A stretch of DNA of 64,000 nt from Equus caballus (taxonomy: Eukaryota; Chordata; Mammalia; Perissodactyla; Equidae), in the NCBI RefSeq assembly GCF_041296265.1, contig NC_091695.1:14367001-14431000 (forward strand), given 5' to 3'. A program made the position numbers and the translations under genes. Below, one piece after another: positions 39,608 to 51,099 of this stretch; within the stretch, counting starts at the first letter, position 1, and every line of letters begins with the position of its first letter. The notes under the pieces were generated by a model, which was not told where the DNA came from, did no database searches, and worked only from the letters and a program-made list of their open reading frames with translations.

Positions 39608-40589
39608 ATGCAGCCAAAAAATGTAAGACCACAGAGAGAAAATAATTTGAAAATTATAGAAACCAACTTCAGTATAATGATTGAATTTGTTCTCTTAGGC
39701 TTTTCTGATATTCCCCAATTCCACTGGTTTCTTTTTGGGGTATTCTTAGTCATCTATATCATTATCCTGTTGCGAAATGGCATCATAATTCTCATAAAAC
39801 GAGTAGATTCCACTCTTCAAACCTCCATGTATTTTTTTCCTCAGCAATTTTTCCTTCCTAGAAATCTGTTATGTATCTGTCACACTTCCCAGAATGCTCA
39901 TGGACCTTTGGACCCAGAAAGGAACTATTTCTTTTTTTGCCTGTGCTACACAAATGTACTTCTTCCTTATGCTGGGAGCCACTGAGTGTTTCCTTCTGGC
40001 TCTGATGGCCTATGACCGCTATGTGGCCATTTGTAATCCTCTGCACTATCCTCGAGTCATGAACCACAAGGTTTGTGTCCAGCTGGTGGTTGCCTCCTGG
40101 ATCAGTGGACTTCCAGTCCATATAGGGCAAACATGCCAGATTTTCTCTCTGCCCTTTTGTGGTTCCAATAAAATAAACCACTTCTTCTGTGACATCCCCC
40201 CATTACTGAAACTGGCTTGTGGAGACATCTTTGTGAATGAGATGGTGGTCTACATACTTGCTGTATTGTTTGTCACTCTTCCTTTTATGTTGATACTTGG
40301 ATCCTATAGTAGAATTATCTCTACTATCCTGAAATTGCCATCAAACACGGGACAGACCAAAGCATTTTCAACTTGCTCTTCCCACCTCATAGTTGTAGTT
40401 TTGTTCTATGGATCAGCCACTGTCAACTGTTTAAAACCTAAATCCAATCACTATGGAAGAACTGAAAAACTACTGTCTCTTTTCTATGCCGTTTTGACCC
40501 CAATGTTCAATCCTATGATATACAGTCTGCGGAACAAAGATGTCAGAGAGGCACTGAGAAAAGTACTTCACAAATTTTCAGCATTGTGA
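39608..40589 (+). pseudogene. OR10AG1-like: OR10AG-type olfactory receptor with one frameshift (copy 2)
   Basis: Class II odorant receptor. The likely start is ATG 39677 (MIEFVLLGFSDIP, preceded by an NFS glycosylation site); an in-frame ATG also lies at 39608. The frame runs through TM1 to MYFF. A run of seven T (39832-39838), one longer than in copy 3, then shifts it. The rest continues in the next frame to the stop at 40589. That frame holds ISFFACATQ, MAYDRYVAICNPLHYP, HFFCDIPP with all three loop-2 cysteines, KAFSTCSSH and NPMIYSLRNKDV. Apart from the T run it would be full length. TM1 has LLRNG where the paralogues have a Gly or other small residue before the Asn. The AG-ATG start context of the other copies is not preserved here. 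Probably a recent pseudogene; a homopolymer length error or polymorphism is a real alternative. Confidence 0.88.
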
Positions 40590-41799
40590 GACATTTGAAC
40601 CCATAAATTATTGTTTTATATAATTAATTTGCATGCAGATTTAATTGCAATCTACTGTTCACTATTTTCCTAAATTTTTAAATAAGCTAGTGGTGTAGTT
40701 CCCTTGAGTAGATTCTTATTTTCCTAGAGTTATGAAAATTGTGTTCATTTATTTAACAGTTTTGCTTAAGATCAGTTTCCTCTTCACTGTAAACTACTAA
40801 ATGAAGATGTGTAACTAAACAAGGTGATGTGATACATAGCATATTCTATAATTGAAACCATACCTTTTTTATTCTCTTGCTGATGCCTTTCTAGACATTA
40901 TCTTAACATTCTCTATTAAAGAAATAAAGCATCCTTGGATGCTACAGAGTCCATACTAAACAATTCTTTTATAGAAATAAAAGCTTAAATGCAAAGGATA
41001 TATGTAGAAGAAGGACTAATGAAAACAGTGAATGGCTAATTAATGTTTATTGCAGCACTATTTTTCCAAGCAAAAAAACTAGAAAAACGAACATTTCTGT
41101 TGAGAAATATTTTAGTAAATATGGTATAAATATAGTAGATGTTTATGGAGTTATTAAAAAGACCACGTTACACCTGTATAGTAATAGCCCCCGATAAATC
41201 ACTTCTTCTCGTATCCATGCCCTTTCGTCATCTCTTCCCACCTTGACTCTAGATTTATCCATGTGATTATCTCTGGTGAATGGGATATTAGTAAACATGA
41301 ATAGTACTTGGGAATTGACTTATCTTTTTCAGCAATGGAAATCTTTCCATCACTAAGTCAAAAAGACCAGACTGGACTCCTGGACAATGAGAAGGAAAAC
41401 AGAAAGAAGCCACAGCTTATATACAAACCATATAATGATAAAAATCAAATTTAAACAGAATTACCATATGCTATTTTAACAGTTTGAAACTGTTATGTCA
41501 CATACTCTACTAAATCTTTAAGCCATATATTATTCACAGACTTTTAAAATTTATCTCTTTCTATATTTAAATGTACATTTTAGTTGTTTTTCCTAGAAAT
41601 GCCTACATGTGATAGACTTTCTAATTCCTTGTATGTCTGAAAATTTCTTTCACAAAATAAAACTCTCTGGTTTTAAATAAAAGTCTCTGTGCTGAGTACT
41701 ATAAATAAAAGTTAAAATGGCCATTGCTAATAATATAAAGGGGAAAAATATACATGCTGTCAGATATTGAATTTGTGGATAAAAATGTATGACCTAATT
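40590..41799. other. 3' flank of OR10AG copy 2
   Basis: AT-rich. 41170-41420 (GATTATCTCTGGTGAATGGGATATTAG) looks like an old dispersed repeat that I cannot name. No gene. Confidence 0.35.
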
Positions 41800-42180
41800 T
41801 TTTTATCTACAATTCCCCAAAACAGCATATGTATCCTTTTTGAGCAAAATATTTACCAAGATAAACCAAAAGTTGTACCATTAAAAAAAAGTCTCTGTAC
41901 TTAAAAAAGTAAGAAGAATATGGAATATGTTCTCTGATTACAATGGAATTAAATTTCAATTTCATTTTACTTCTGTGGGGCAGATTGAGGGGGGAATTAT
42001 GAGGAAATTTCTGGGTTTGATATATATGTTCCTTTTCTTGGTTGTGATGATGGATTCTGGATGTATATATATGCAAAATGTGTCAAATTATAAGCTTTAA
42101 ATATGGGTTTTTATTATGTTTCAATGAAACATTAACAAAGCTCTTCAAATAGTTAAAAAAAGCTGAAATCAAAACAGAAA
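41800..42180 (+). repeat. Old L1M fragment
   Basis: GAATATGTTCTCTGATTACAATGGAATTAAATT resembles part of L1 ORF2. The following ATGAGGAAATTTCTGGG...GTTCCTTTTCTTGGTTGTGATG and the ATTATGTTTCAATGAAAC end resemble an L1M/L1ME 3' UTR. Probably a shortened copy, heavily diverged. Confidence 0.5.
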
Positions 42181-42419
42181 TTTTAAAGTAAAAAAAAAAG
42201 TGCAATCCGTTACTACTAAACTTGATCTACTAGAACTGCCAAACAAACCCTTTAGCCTGTCGTACTACGGTTCCAGAGAAAAGCATGCACCTTATAAAGA
42301 AATAGATAACATGAAGCAATAGTAAATGTAAAAATAAACTTTAAATATTGTGCTTTTATTTTAATTTCCTTAAAATGCATATGATCTTTAAAGCAAAAAT
42401 TTTAACATTTTTATAACAC

Positions 42420-44900
42420 CCAGTACAAAATTGGTATCTTAGGTCATGTGGTAACTTGGTGGCTCATGGTCAACCATTCAGTTTTTACTAAGGCCCAGTG
42501 GTAGGCCAAGAGCTCACTCTCAAAAAGGAAATTTATCCACAGGGAATGACAGGGCCTTGCTTCAATATCTAAGGGCTATGCTGTAATTCACCTATAGGGA
42601 CCTGTCAAAGGTGCCAAACAACATCCCTATCTGCCACTGATACTTCAAGAACCGTTGGATCTACTGTAGCAACTGGTCCAAGAGACAGAGCAGTTTACAC
42701 AGTAGCCTGGAGCTGTTGAAGAGTCTTCTTTTGTTGTGGGCACCACTCAAAACTGGAAAATTTGGGGTCACTTGGTAAATAGATCAGAGTAACACACCTA
42801 AATAAGGAATATGCTGCCTCCAAAATCCTAAGAGGCTCACTAGGTATTCTGCCATTTTCTTTGTTGTACCAGAGACTAGATGTAGCAGCTTATCATAACT
42901 TCACTTTAGAAGCACTGTCTCCACATACCCCACATTAGTGGACCTCTAGAAGTTTCACTGAGATAGAAGGCCCCAGGAATTTAGTTGGATTTGTTTTTCA
43001 TCCTATGGTAGAGAAATATCATACCAATGATTAGAGTTGTTGCTACCTCTTGCACACTAGGTCCAATCAGCATAGCGTCATCTATGTTATGGGCCAGGGT
43101 TATTCTTTTTTGGAAAGGGAAAGGTGATCAAGATCCCTGAAAACTAAATTATGACAGCCAGTTGGAGAGTTTTTACACCCCTGAGGTGAGAGAATGAAGG
43201 TGTATCGCTGGCCTTCCCAGCTGAAAGCAAACTGCTTCTGGTGAGCCTTAGGGACAAGTATGGAGAAAAATATCAGCAACTACATAACAGGTACCAGAGC
43301 ATGTGTTAGTTTGCTCAAGCAATGAAACTACATCTGGAACAACAGTCGCATTTGAAGTCACCACTTGGTTAATTTTATGATAATCTACTGTCATTCGTCA
43401 ACATCTATCTTCTGCACAAGTCAAATAGAAGAGTTGAATGTTAATATGATTGGAATCATCACCTCTACATCTTTTAAGTCCTTGTGGGTGGCACTAATCT
43501 CTGCAAGCACTCCAAGAATGCGGTACTGCTTTTTATTTGCCATTTTCCTAAGTGAGTTTTAAGGGCTCCCATCTGGACTTTCTCCCCTTAATAGCCCCCA
43601 CTCCACAGGTCAGGGAAGCAATGTAGGGATTCTGCCAACTGCTAAGTATGTTTATTCCAATTATGCATTTTGGAACCGGGAGAATAACCACAGGATGGGT
43701 TTGGGGACCCACGGGACTCATTGTGAGATGAATCTGAGCTAAAACTCTATTGATCATTTTACCTCAATAAGGCTCTACTATGACTAGAGGGCCACAGGGA
43801 TATTTTGGGTCTTCTGGAATCAGTATCAGCTCACAGTCAATGCCCAGTAGTCTGGTAAAACTATGATTATTTCCTCTTCTCCTGTGCAGTTACCATGACA
43901 TATGTTGATGGGTCCCTTTAGGGAAGGCTGGGAGAAAGATTAACAGTATAAACTTTGGGGTAGTGTACTGGGCCCTTCCTTAGGGGGACCCAACTCCTTT
44001 TCATTCAAGGAGTTCTGGGTCTGTAAACTCTATCAAGTTTGGGAATTACCTGATGGGCTGTGACTATCATAGTGACTTTGAGTAGATTTTGGTTCACTTG
44101 ATCTGGAGACTTTTTGCTTATCCAGATCAAGGAAGAATTTAATGAACTCATCTATTTCACTTCTAGGAAAACCATGATTAGCTAGTCAACACTAGAGGTC
44201 TGTGTGAATTAGACTATTCTGATTGCTGCTTTGATTCTGCTGTCTATTTCCATGACTGTGCCCACTCTGCCTTTGGTGGTGCATGCTGCCAATTGGTCCA
44301 TGACACCCTAGGATCCAATTATTACCATTGCATTTAGATTTCCCAATTCAGTGGCTAGAGTTCTCATTGTAAGTTTTGGCCTATAGTGAAGACAAGTCAG
44401 GGAGTACTTCAGGAATGCTGAATCTCCCCTGACAGATTTATTTGTCACAGTACTGGTGAAAGGTATTCTTCTGAATACTCCCAATGTGGGCGAGTAGATC
44501 TGAAATGACGCATCTACTCTAATTTTCTAATCCCCTAAGACTTTGAATCCCTTTCCCTACACTAAACCAAGGCAAACTGGACATTTCCAATTTGCTCATT
44601 ATTGGCCACCTTTTGCTCAATGTTTCAACCAAGTATTCAGACAAACTCTTACAGTCCTTTCTAACTCCCTGATCTGCAACATGAAATGCAGAGTCTCTGC
44701 TTAGTAGATTCATATCAATAAATTTGGCCTGATCCAATGTTACGTTTCTTCCATCATTATCCCACACCCTTTATCTCCACATATTTTCCAAATTACTGTC
44801 TGTATAAATTAGAAAACTCAAGTAGTTCTTTTGGAATGTAGCGTACCTCCTCAGAGGTCACATTTCATACCTTACCTTTATGGGTCTATGGGGACTTGTG
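42420..44900 (-). repeat. Fossil endogenous retrovirus, gag/protease/pol remnant
   Basis: On the minus strand the order is a gag-like or upstream region (about 44900-43800), a protease to early reverse-transcriptase region (about 43760-43550, with a readable VPKCIIGINILSSWQNPYI segment), the RT active-site region (about 43110-43020, IDDAMLIGPS) and an RT/RNase H connection (about 42780-42560, SLGPV and LEVSVADRD). The family class is not settled; the wording of these motifs is like ERV-L or class I mammalian elements. No env and no paired LTRs were recognised. Old, broken in well over ten places, and not functional. Confidence 0.75.
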
Positions 44901-44951
44901 TCTATTTCAGTAAAATGCGAATGAAAGAGAATACCTACAATTTAATATAGA

Positions 44952-44994
44952 GTTAAATATATATATATATGCTTCTGTGTGTGTGTGTAATTAA
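44952..44994. repeat. (AT)n/(TG)n microsatellite
   Basis: Short ATATATATATAT run followed by TGTGTGTGTGT. Confidence 0.75.
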
Positions 44995-45360
44995 ACTGGT
45001 ATTTCTATGTTGACCTCTTAACCCTCAGTATCTTGGAATAGAACTGTATTTGGAGACAGAGTCTTTGAGGAGGTAATTATCTTAAAATTCGGCATTCAGT
45101 GTGGGCCTTAATCCAATATGACTGTTAAACTTATAAGAGGAGGACATCAGGATATGAACATTCGGAGAGAAAGATCACGTGAAGACGTAAAGAAAAGATG
45201 GTCTTCTGCAAGGCAGGGAGAGAAAGGCTTCAGGAGAAATCAACCCAGTGAACACCTTGATCTAAAAGCCTAGCATCCAGTAGAGTGAGAAAATAAATTT
45301 CTGTTCTTTTAGCAATCCAGTCTTTGGCATTCTGTTATGGCAGCCCCAGCAGAACAGTAC
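44995..45360 (+). repeat. MaLR-type LTR fossil (MLT1/MST-like)
   Basis: Resembles the MLT1 LTR layout: CTCAGTATCTTGGAATAGAAC, GGGCCTTAATCCAATATGAC, ATTTCTGTTCTTTTAGCAATCCAG and TGTTATGGCAGCCCCAGC. Solo, diverged. It abuts the retroviral fossil but is a different family. Confidence 0.65.
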
Positions 45361-45646
45361 AACTGGCATCAGCATCTATACGTATACATGTGTGAACGTA
45401 GGTTTCTGTGTATGCGGGGGATATTTATATACATAAACATATATATGTATAAACTTAGAAGCAGATGGATGACAGCTTTCTGCATGTGTAAAGGCTGCAT
45501 AGATATTGGATTGACTATGATCTTTATTCAAAATTTCTGAGAAGGACAGAAAGGGACTACAAAACTAAAAAGGAAAAACCCTTTAATCATGACTTTTCAA
45601 TATTGGAGACAAAAAACATTAATCTTAATTGGTATCAATTTAATGT

Positions 45647-46150
45647 TTAGTTTGAAGAGTATACTTTATTGATAAATCAATTTTTTCCAAACACCCTTTT
45701 TACTGCCTCCTTTACATCTTTCTTCCTTAAACTGTAGATGATGGGATTCAGCATGTTAATGGCAATGCTGTAGAAAATTGACACTATCATTTCCCAGTCC
45801 CAAGAATAGCTGGAACTTGGTTTCACATACATGGAAAAAACTGTTCCATAATAAAGTGACACTCCTGTTAGGTGAGAACCATATGTAGAGAAGACTTTTC
45901 ATCTCCCTTCAGCAAACGCAACCTCAGGATAGCCAACAGAATGAAACCATAGGAGACCAGGACAGTCAAGATGGTGACTATTTCAATAACGCCCGTAAAG
46001 TAGAAGACTAGAAGATGGTTTTTGCTCATGTCAGAACAAGAAATGGTGAGGACAGGAGGGATGTCATACAAAAAATGTCTAATTTCATTGGATGCACAGA
46101 AGGATATGACAAATGCCGCCCCTGTGTGCACCATGACTGTGTGTCTTAAA
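45647..46150 (-). pseudogene. OR5T-like olfactory receptor pseudogene, 5'-truncated
   Basis: Minus-strand remnant of a class II odorant receptor running from loop 2 to the C-terminus. Readable parts are [16 protein letters not shown] (loop 2, with the second Cys changed to Tyr), LAISCSD-like [28 protein letters not shown] (TM5), [14 protein letters not shown] (TM6) and [17 protein letters not shown] (TM7). A frame change lies between TM5 and TM6, near 45865. TGA at 45677-45679 closes the frame after FGKN, but the same frame continues as FINKVYSSN to TAA 45647-45649. From memory, OR5T receptors have this FGKN-x-(V/F)INKVY tail, which is the main reason for the subfamily call. Nothing like TM1 to TM4 is visible upstream of about 46150. 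It lies inverted between copies 2 and 3 of the OR10AG array. Non-functional; the family call is firmer than the subfamily. Confidence 0.8.
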
Positions 46151-48272
46151 TAATTGTGTTTAAAATGTTTATTCTGAGGTGGCTTACATTTTCAATAAGC
46201 TAGATAACCTCTCTGATGCCCAAGTAGACATCATAACATAAGCGAAACCGTCCAGATTTTTGTCAGCAGACAGGACATGATTTAATTTTCACAAAAGTTA
46301 ATCGAGGAACAGAGCGTTCCACTAAGAAAATGGATCTACTACCCGATAGTTTAAAGAGACAAAGCAAACCATGTTGATGTGATGAAACATGACACACTTT
46401 TCTAAAGACATGGATGATCTACATCTGAATGAATTACAGAACTAAAATTAAGGAAGGCAAGACTCCACGCCAATTGTTCAAGTTCTGAAATGCAATAGAT
46501 AGAAAGATTTTTTTTTTCCTGAAAGTAATACTAGACAATTAAGTGGTATTTCTCCGCAAAGCAACTCTCCCTATTATAGGGGAACTTTATGCCACTGAGG
46601 GGTTGAAGAGAAGGACAGGTCATCAACAGAGAAGGTAGTTTTAAAAATTATATCTGAATGGTTGCCAAAAAGAAGTAGTCTTCTAGAAATTAATTTGATA
46701 CGTGAGAGAAGATGTTCCCCAGGGTGAGCATGACTACTTCATCTTTAAGATCAGCTAACGTTGAACCTAGCAAGAATATTATAGAATTGCGGTGACTTCC
46801 TAACACAAAAGAACTTACAAAGTTTATAGGATAAAAAAACACTTGCAGTCACATAGATAGTTTCAAGCAAATACATAAAGGTAAGCTATATTTGTGTCAT
46901 TAGACTATTTTGTTTTTAGGATAGTTCTAAATTTGAAGATCAAGATACAAAGAATAAAGGAAAAAAGCATGAAATTCTGAGATATTTATCTAAAAATGAG
47001 TTAACCACTTAAGATAACTCCTGTAGTTCTTAACATTCTTAATTATAAAGTAAAATAAAATTAGACACGTCAAATAATAATAAAAATCTTCACTTAAGGT
47101 TATTTTGAAAACTAGTACTAATGGAAATAGGGAAATGTGAGAGAATATTTTCTCAGTTTTATTTAGTAAAGTATTAAGGTAAAAATATCAGCTGGTGGGG
47201 TGAGAAGATAGAGACGGGTGTAGCAGATTTGATGAAATAGGAAAACATATGATACTTGTTTTGGAAAGTTGGATAACAAATATTAATAAAATATAATGAG
47301 AACTGTCCAGCAGTGTTGACAGTCTAATATTGGATAACCTTAATACAAAGCGAAACAAGACAGAGTGTGTATGTGTGTGTGTATTTCTTTTTTTTTTTCA
47401 GTATCATGTATATGCTCTGGCCGTTTGCATGCATGAAGTAAATAATAATTGGGTTTAATCAAAGTTACGCTTTATTAGGCAAAATTATGAAGGTGAAATA
47501 GAGGAAGGGGATTGTACTCATTTGCCAGGGAATTATATGACAATGGATCGTAAAATCTTACATAAGTATGGAGGGAAATATGAGAAAATATTGTGATGAA
47601 TAGGTCACATTTCAGGATTGAGTTGAAGATTAATTGATATTTATCATAAACTGTATAGTGTGTCATGGGGAAAGTTATTGAAGAGCATGATGGGATTAAT
47701 GCTTTCCATATTTAGTATAAGCGATAGGAGAGATATATAAAGTGGAATGATAATATTGCATATATTTATTCCCTCAGTAACAAAGAATTGGTTTAACAAA
47801 ATTCATTCTCATTGGGATGTAAATGGGAGGACATAAAACTCATTTTGAATAAGAATTAAATAAAAGCTTTAAGGGAAAAGATTTGGATTGAAAGAAGATG
47901 GAAAAAGTCTATCAATATAGAAAAAAATGATGAATTTAGCAAAAACAATAGAAAAAGTCTGTTTCATAGTTCCATTCAATGATAGACTGATTAGATATTA
48001 TTAGACACAATAATTAGATATTATTACTCCATAATAAGCTCTAAATAACAATGGACACCTCTCCTTATCTCTGGCATTGCTTCATCCAAGTCTAAAAAAT
48101 ATATATTCAAATTGTATTTCTTGGACTGATTTTAACTTCACATCATTTCTTGTTTCAAATCTCTTTTCCTAGAAACAAAGTATGGTGGGAATAATTTAAA
48201 AGATTATATAAATACATTCATGCACTTACCAAGTTAATAGAAAAGGAAAATGTGGTTCAGAAATATTAACCA
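46151..48272. other. Intergenic, upstream of OR10AG copy 3
   Basis: No OR sequence upstream of the truncated OR5T-like remnant. A short TG run at 47370-47386. GATATATAAAG at about 47733 is TATA-like but unsupported as a promoter. Confidence 0.35.
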
Positions 48273-48295
48273 TCTTTAATTTACTATATCTGCAG
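48273..48295 (+). promoter_or_regulatory. Splice acceptor before OR10AG coding exon (copy 3)
   Basis: A T-rich run ending in CTGCAG lies directly before the ATG. The same arrangement occurs in copies 1, 4 and 5 (AG at 19508, 54336 and 58159), so it is conserved across the array. It fits the known OR gene layout of a non-coding 5' exon spliced to an intronless coding exon. No 5' exon was identified. Confidence 0.5.
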
Positions 48296-49236
48296 ATGAA
48301 GCACAAATTAAAAACAGAAAAATCAAATATCACTACAATGTTGGAGTTTGTTCTCTTGGGGTTTTCTGATTTTCCCAATCTCCAATGGATTCTTTTTGTG
48401 ATATTTTTAGTCATCTATCTGACTATTGTGCTGTGCAATAGCATTATAATACTGATAACAAGAATTAACTCTGCTCTCCAGACCCCCATGTATTTTTTCC
48501 TTAGCAATTTTTCCTTTTTAGAAATCTGTTATGTAACAGTCACTATTCCAAGAATGCTCATGGACCTGTTGACTCAGAAAGGAAATATTTCTTTCTTTGC
48601 CTGTGCTACACAAATGTGTTTCATCCTTATGCTTGGAGGCTCAGAGTGTCTCCTCCTGACAGCAATAGCCTATGATCGTTACGTGGCCATTTGTAACCCT
48701 CTACACTATCCTCTAGTCATGAACCACAAGGTCGGTGTTCAGCTGGTGACGGCCTCCTGGATCAGTGGAGTTCCAGTTGTAATTGGGCTAACATGTCAGA
48801 TTTTCTCTCTGTCTTTTTGTGGGTCTAACAGAATTAATCATTTCTTCTGTGACATCCCCCCAGTACTCAAACTTGCTTGTGGAGATACATTTGTGAATGA
48901 GATCGCAGTCTATGTAGTTGCAGTAGTGTTTATCATGGTTCCATTTCTTCTGATTGTTGTCTCCTATGGCAAAATTATCTTAAAATCTGGAAATTGTCAT
49001 CATCCAGAGGGAGGGCTAAAGCCTTCTCCACCTGTTCCTCTCACCTGATAGTTGTCATCTTATTCTATGGAACGGCTACTATCACTTATCTACAACCCAA
49101 ATCTAATCAATCTGAAGGAATTGGGAAATTGGTCTCTCTTTTCTACACTGTGTTGATCCCAACCTTGAATCCCATTATATATACTCTGAGGAACAAAGAC
49201 ATCATGGTGGCACTGAGAAAACTACTAAGTTATTAA
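48296..49236 (+). pseudogene. OR10AG1: OR10AG1-like olfactory receptor with one frameshift (copy 3)
   Basis: The copy closest to human OR10AG1 as I remember it. It starts at ATG 48296, directly after a splice-acceptor-like CTGCAG, with an NIT glycosylation site followed by MLEFVLLGFSD. TM1 to TM5 are open: TPMYFFLSNFSFLEICYVTVTIP, AIAYDRYVAICNPLHYP, HFFCDIPPVLKLACGD, VSYGKII. In intracellular loop 3 (about 48979-48992), where the paralogues read IISTILKLPS, one base is missing net. The rest (SSRGRAKAFSTCSSH, YGTATITYLQP, PTLNPIIYTLRNKDIMVALRKLL) continues in another frame to TAA at 49234-49236. A Gly replaces Cys in KVGVQL at the start of TM4. With one visible break in about 312 codons it is a young pseudogene or an allele; TM6 and TM7 would be lost from the product. 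Confidence 0.88.
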
Positions 49237-49909
49237 CGTTCACTCAAAGACTTGAAATTACAGAAACAATTTGCTTATATGTTTATCAAGTAGATACAAC
49301 AGAAAATGTCTTCTAATTTTGTTTCTATTTTCCTAAATAATGAAAATTAATATCATCATAGCAACCTCACATTATGTTACAGGACCTTAGTTTCAGATGA
49401 TTAAATTAAGGACTTCTGTATAATCAAAGCACAAATTATCTCAATTGCAACCATTTAATTCAAAGATCCATCTTTCCTCTCACTATGAACTAGTGATTTA
49501 AGATATTTCCTCACCAATACAATTATAGATAACTGAGCGTGGCATGTAACGAGGAATTGGGGTCATGCTCTGTGATAAATTTTCTTTCAGATATATTTAC
49601 TGCCCTTCTCTGTACCTATGATTGGACTCAGCTAATAAGAAAAACCAGCAGCAGCCAAGATGGTGGAATCAGGGGAATCTTAGTGTTTTCTTTGCATTTT
49701 TTCTTCTTTCTATCTATTCTTGCTGCTCATGTTGCTTTAAGACTACAAACCCTGAGAGTGTTACCTCCTCAATTATCCCAGCACTTTTTTTGTTCTCCGG
49801 TAACATCATTATTTCCCCTTGTAGCTTCTGGTTTTACTTTGTTAATATCTATTTAGTATTAGAAGGTTCTGGAATTTTCACTATAGGCTCTGCATGTCAA
49901 TGTACAGTG

Positions 49910-50360
49910 ACTTGAATATTGGTCCCTCTAAATATATGCCCTTCCAGAACCTGTAAGTGTGAAGTTATTTGGAAAAAAAGGCCTTTGCAGTTTTAATTAA
50001 GTCAACAATTTTGAAATGAGATCATCCTGGTTGAAGGTGGGAACTAAATTCTGCAGCCAATGTCCTTATGCTAAAGAAAGGCAGAGGAAGTTTAGAAAAT
50101 AAATACAGAGACACAGAGAAGAACATCATGTGAAGATGGAGGCAGGGATTGGAGTGATGCATCATGAACCAGGGAAGGTCAAGTGACATCACAAGCTGGA
50201 AGAAGTAAGAAATGATTCTTCCTTAGTGTGTTCAGAGGGAGTGAGACTGCCAACACTGTGATTTTGGACTCTGGCTTCTAGATCTGTGAGAAACTAAATT
50301 TTTATTGTTTTAAGCCACTCAATTGTGGTAACTTGTTGAAGTAGATCTAGCACAGTAATA
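49910..50360 (+). repeat. MaLR-type LTR fossil (MLT1-like)
   Basis: GAATATTGGTCCCTCTAAATATATGCC start, GTTATTTGGAAAAAAAGGCC, GAAGATGGAGGCAGGGATTGG, TTGTTTTAAGCCACTCAATTGTGG and a CTAGCACAGTAATA end match the MLT1 layout. Solo and old. Lies downstream of OR10AG copy 3. Confidence 0.65.
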
Positions 50361-50459
50361 TACCATATAAATAGTCTTTTCATTAAAGTGCTTTTATACT
50401 AATTTTCTGGAATGAATTCTGTGTCTTTTGGGGGCAGCAATTTGGCATTGTTTTCTTTT

Positions 50460-50711
50460 TTTAATTTTTTTTTTTTTGAGGAAGTGTGACACTGAGCTAA
50501 CATCTGCTGCCAATCCTCCTCTTTTTGCTGAGGAAGACTGGCTCTGAGCGAACATCTGTGCTCATCTTCCTCTATTTTATATGTGGGAGGCCTGCCACAG
50601 CATGGCTTGATAAGCAGTGCATAAGTCCACACCTGGGGTCTGAGCCAGTGAACCCCGGGCCACTGAAGCAGAGCAAGTGAACTTAAACACTGCGCCACTG
50701 GACTGGCCCCA
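50460..50711 (-). repeat. ERE1-type SINE
   Basis: Minus orientation, full length: T run, AGCTAACATCTGC, GAGGAAGACTGGCTCTGAGC, CCTGGGGTCTGAGCC and the CCACTGGACTGGCCCC head. Target duplication GCATTGTTTTCTTTT / GCATTTTTTTCTTTT (15 bp, one mismatch) at 50445-50459 and 50712-50726. Confidence 0.94.
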
Positions 50712-51099
50712 GCATTTTTTTCTTTTGAAAGAAAAACTAGAATATTTATCCTTTTATTCTAAAAACTGTAATAATAAAACTTCATATTGTAGAAATAATA
50801 TTGTCCAAGAATGATTAGTTCATATGTTTGTTTAAGAGTGTTTATTAAACATGTATTTGCTCAAGAATATTTATTAAAAGATTTTTTTTAGGACAGTTGC
50901 AAACCATCAGTAAACTGATTGGGGTCTCCAGAGTAGTGTTAGATCTTACACAGCATATCATAAAGTCCAGTGGTCTTATCTTGACCAAGAGTCAAATAGG
51001 AGGCGTCCAGACATTCCCAGAGAAAAATACAGGACTTTTCCAGGGCAGGTGTATATCAACTTTATCTCCATAATGGTAACAATTAAACTCAATACTTGT

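Noticed and set aside
39858-40181. 107-codon minus frame
   Set aside because: Antisense shadow of OR10AG copy 2. Similar shadows at 19482-19706, 48226-48414 and 58280-58465 were also dropped.
49539-49915. Overlapping 97- and 105-codon plus frames after OR10AG copy 3
   Set aside because: Two overlapping frames without motifs or a signal of coding selection; they run into an LTR fossil and are probably chance.
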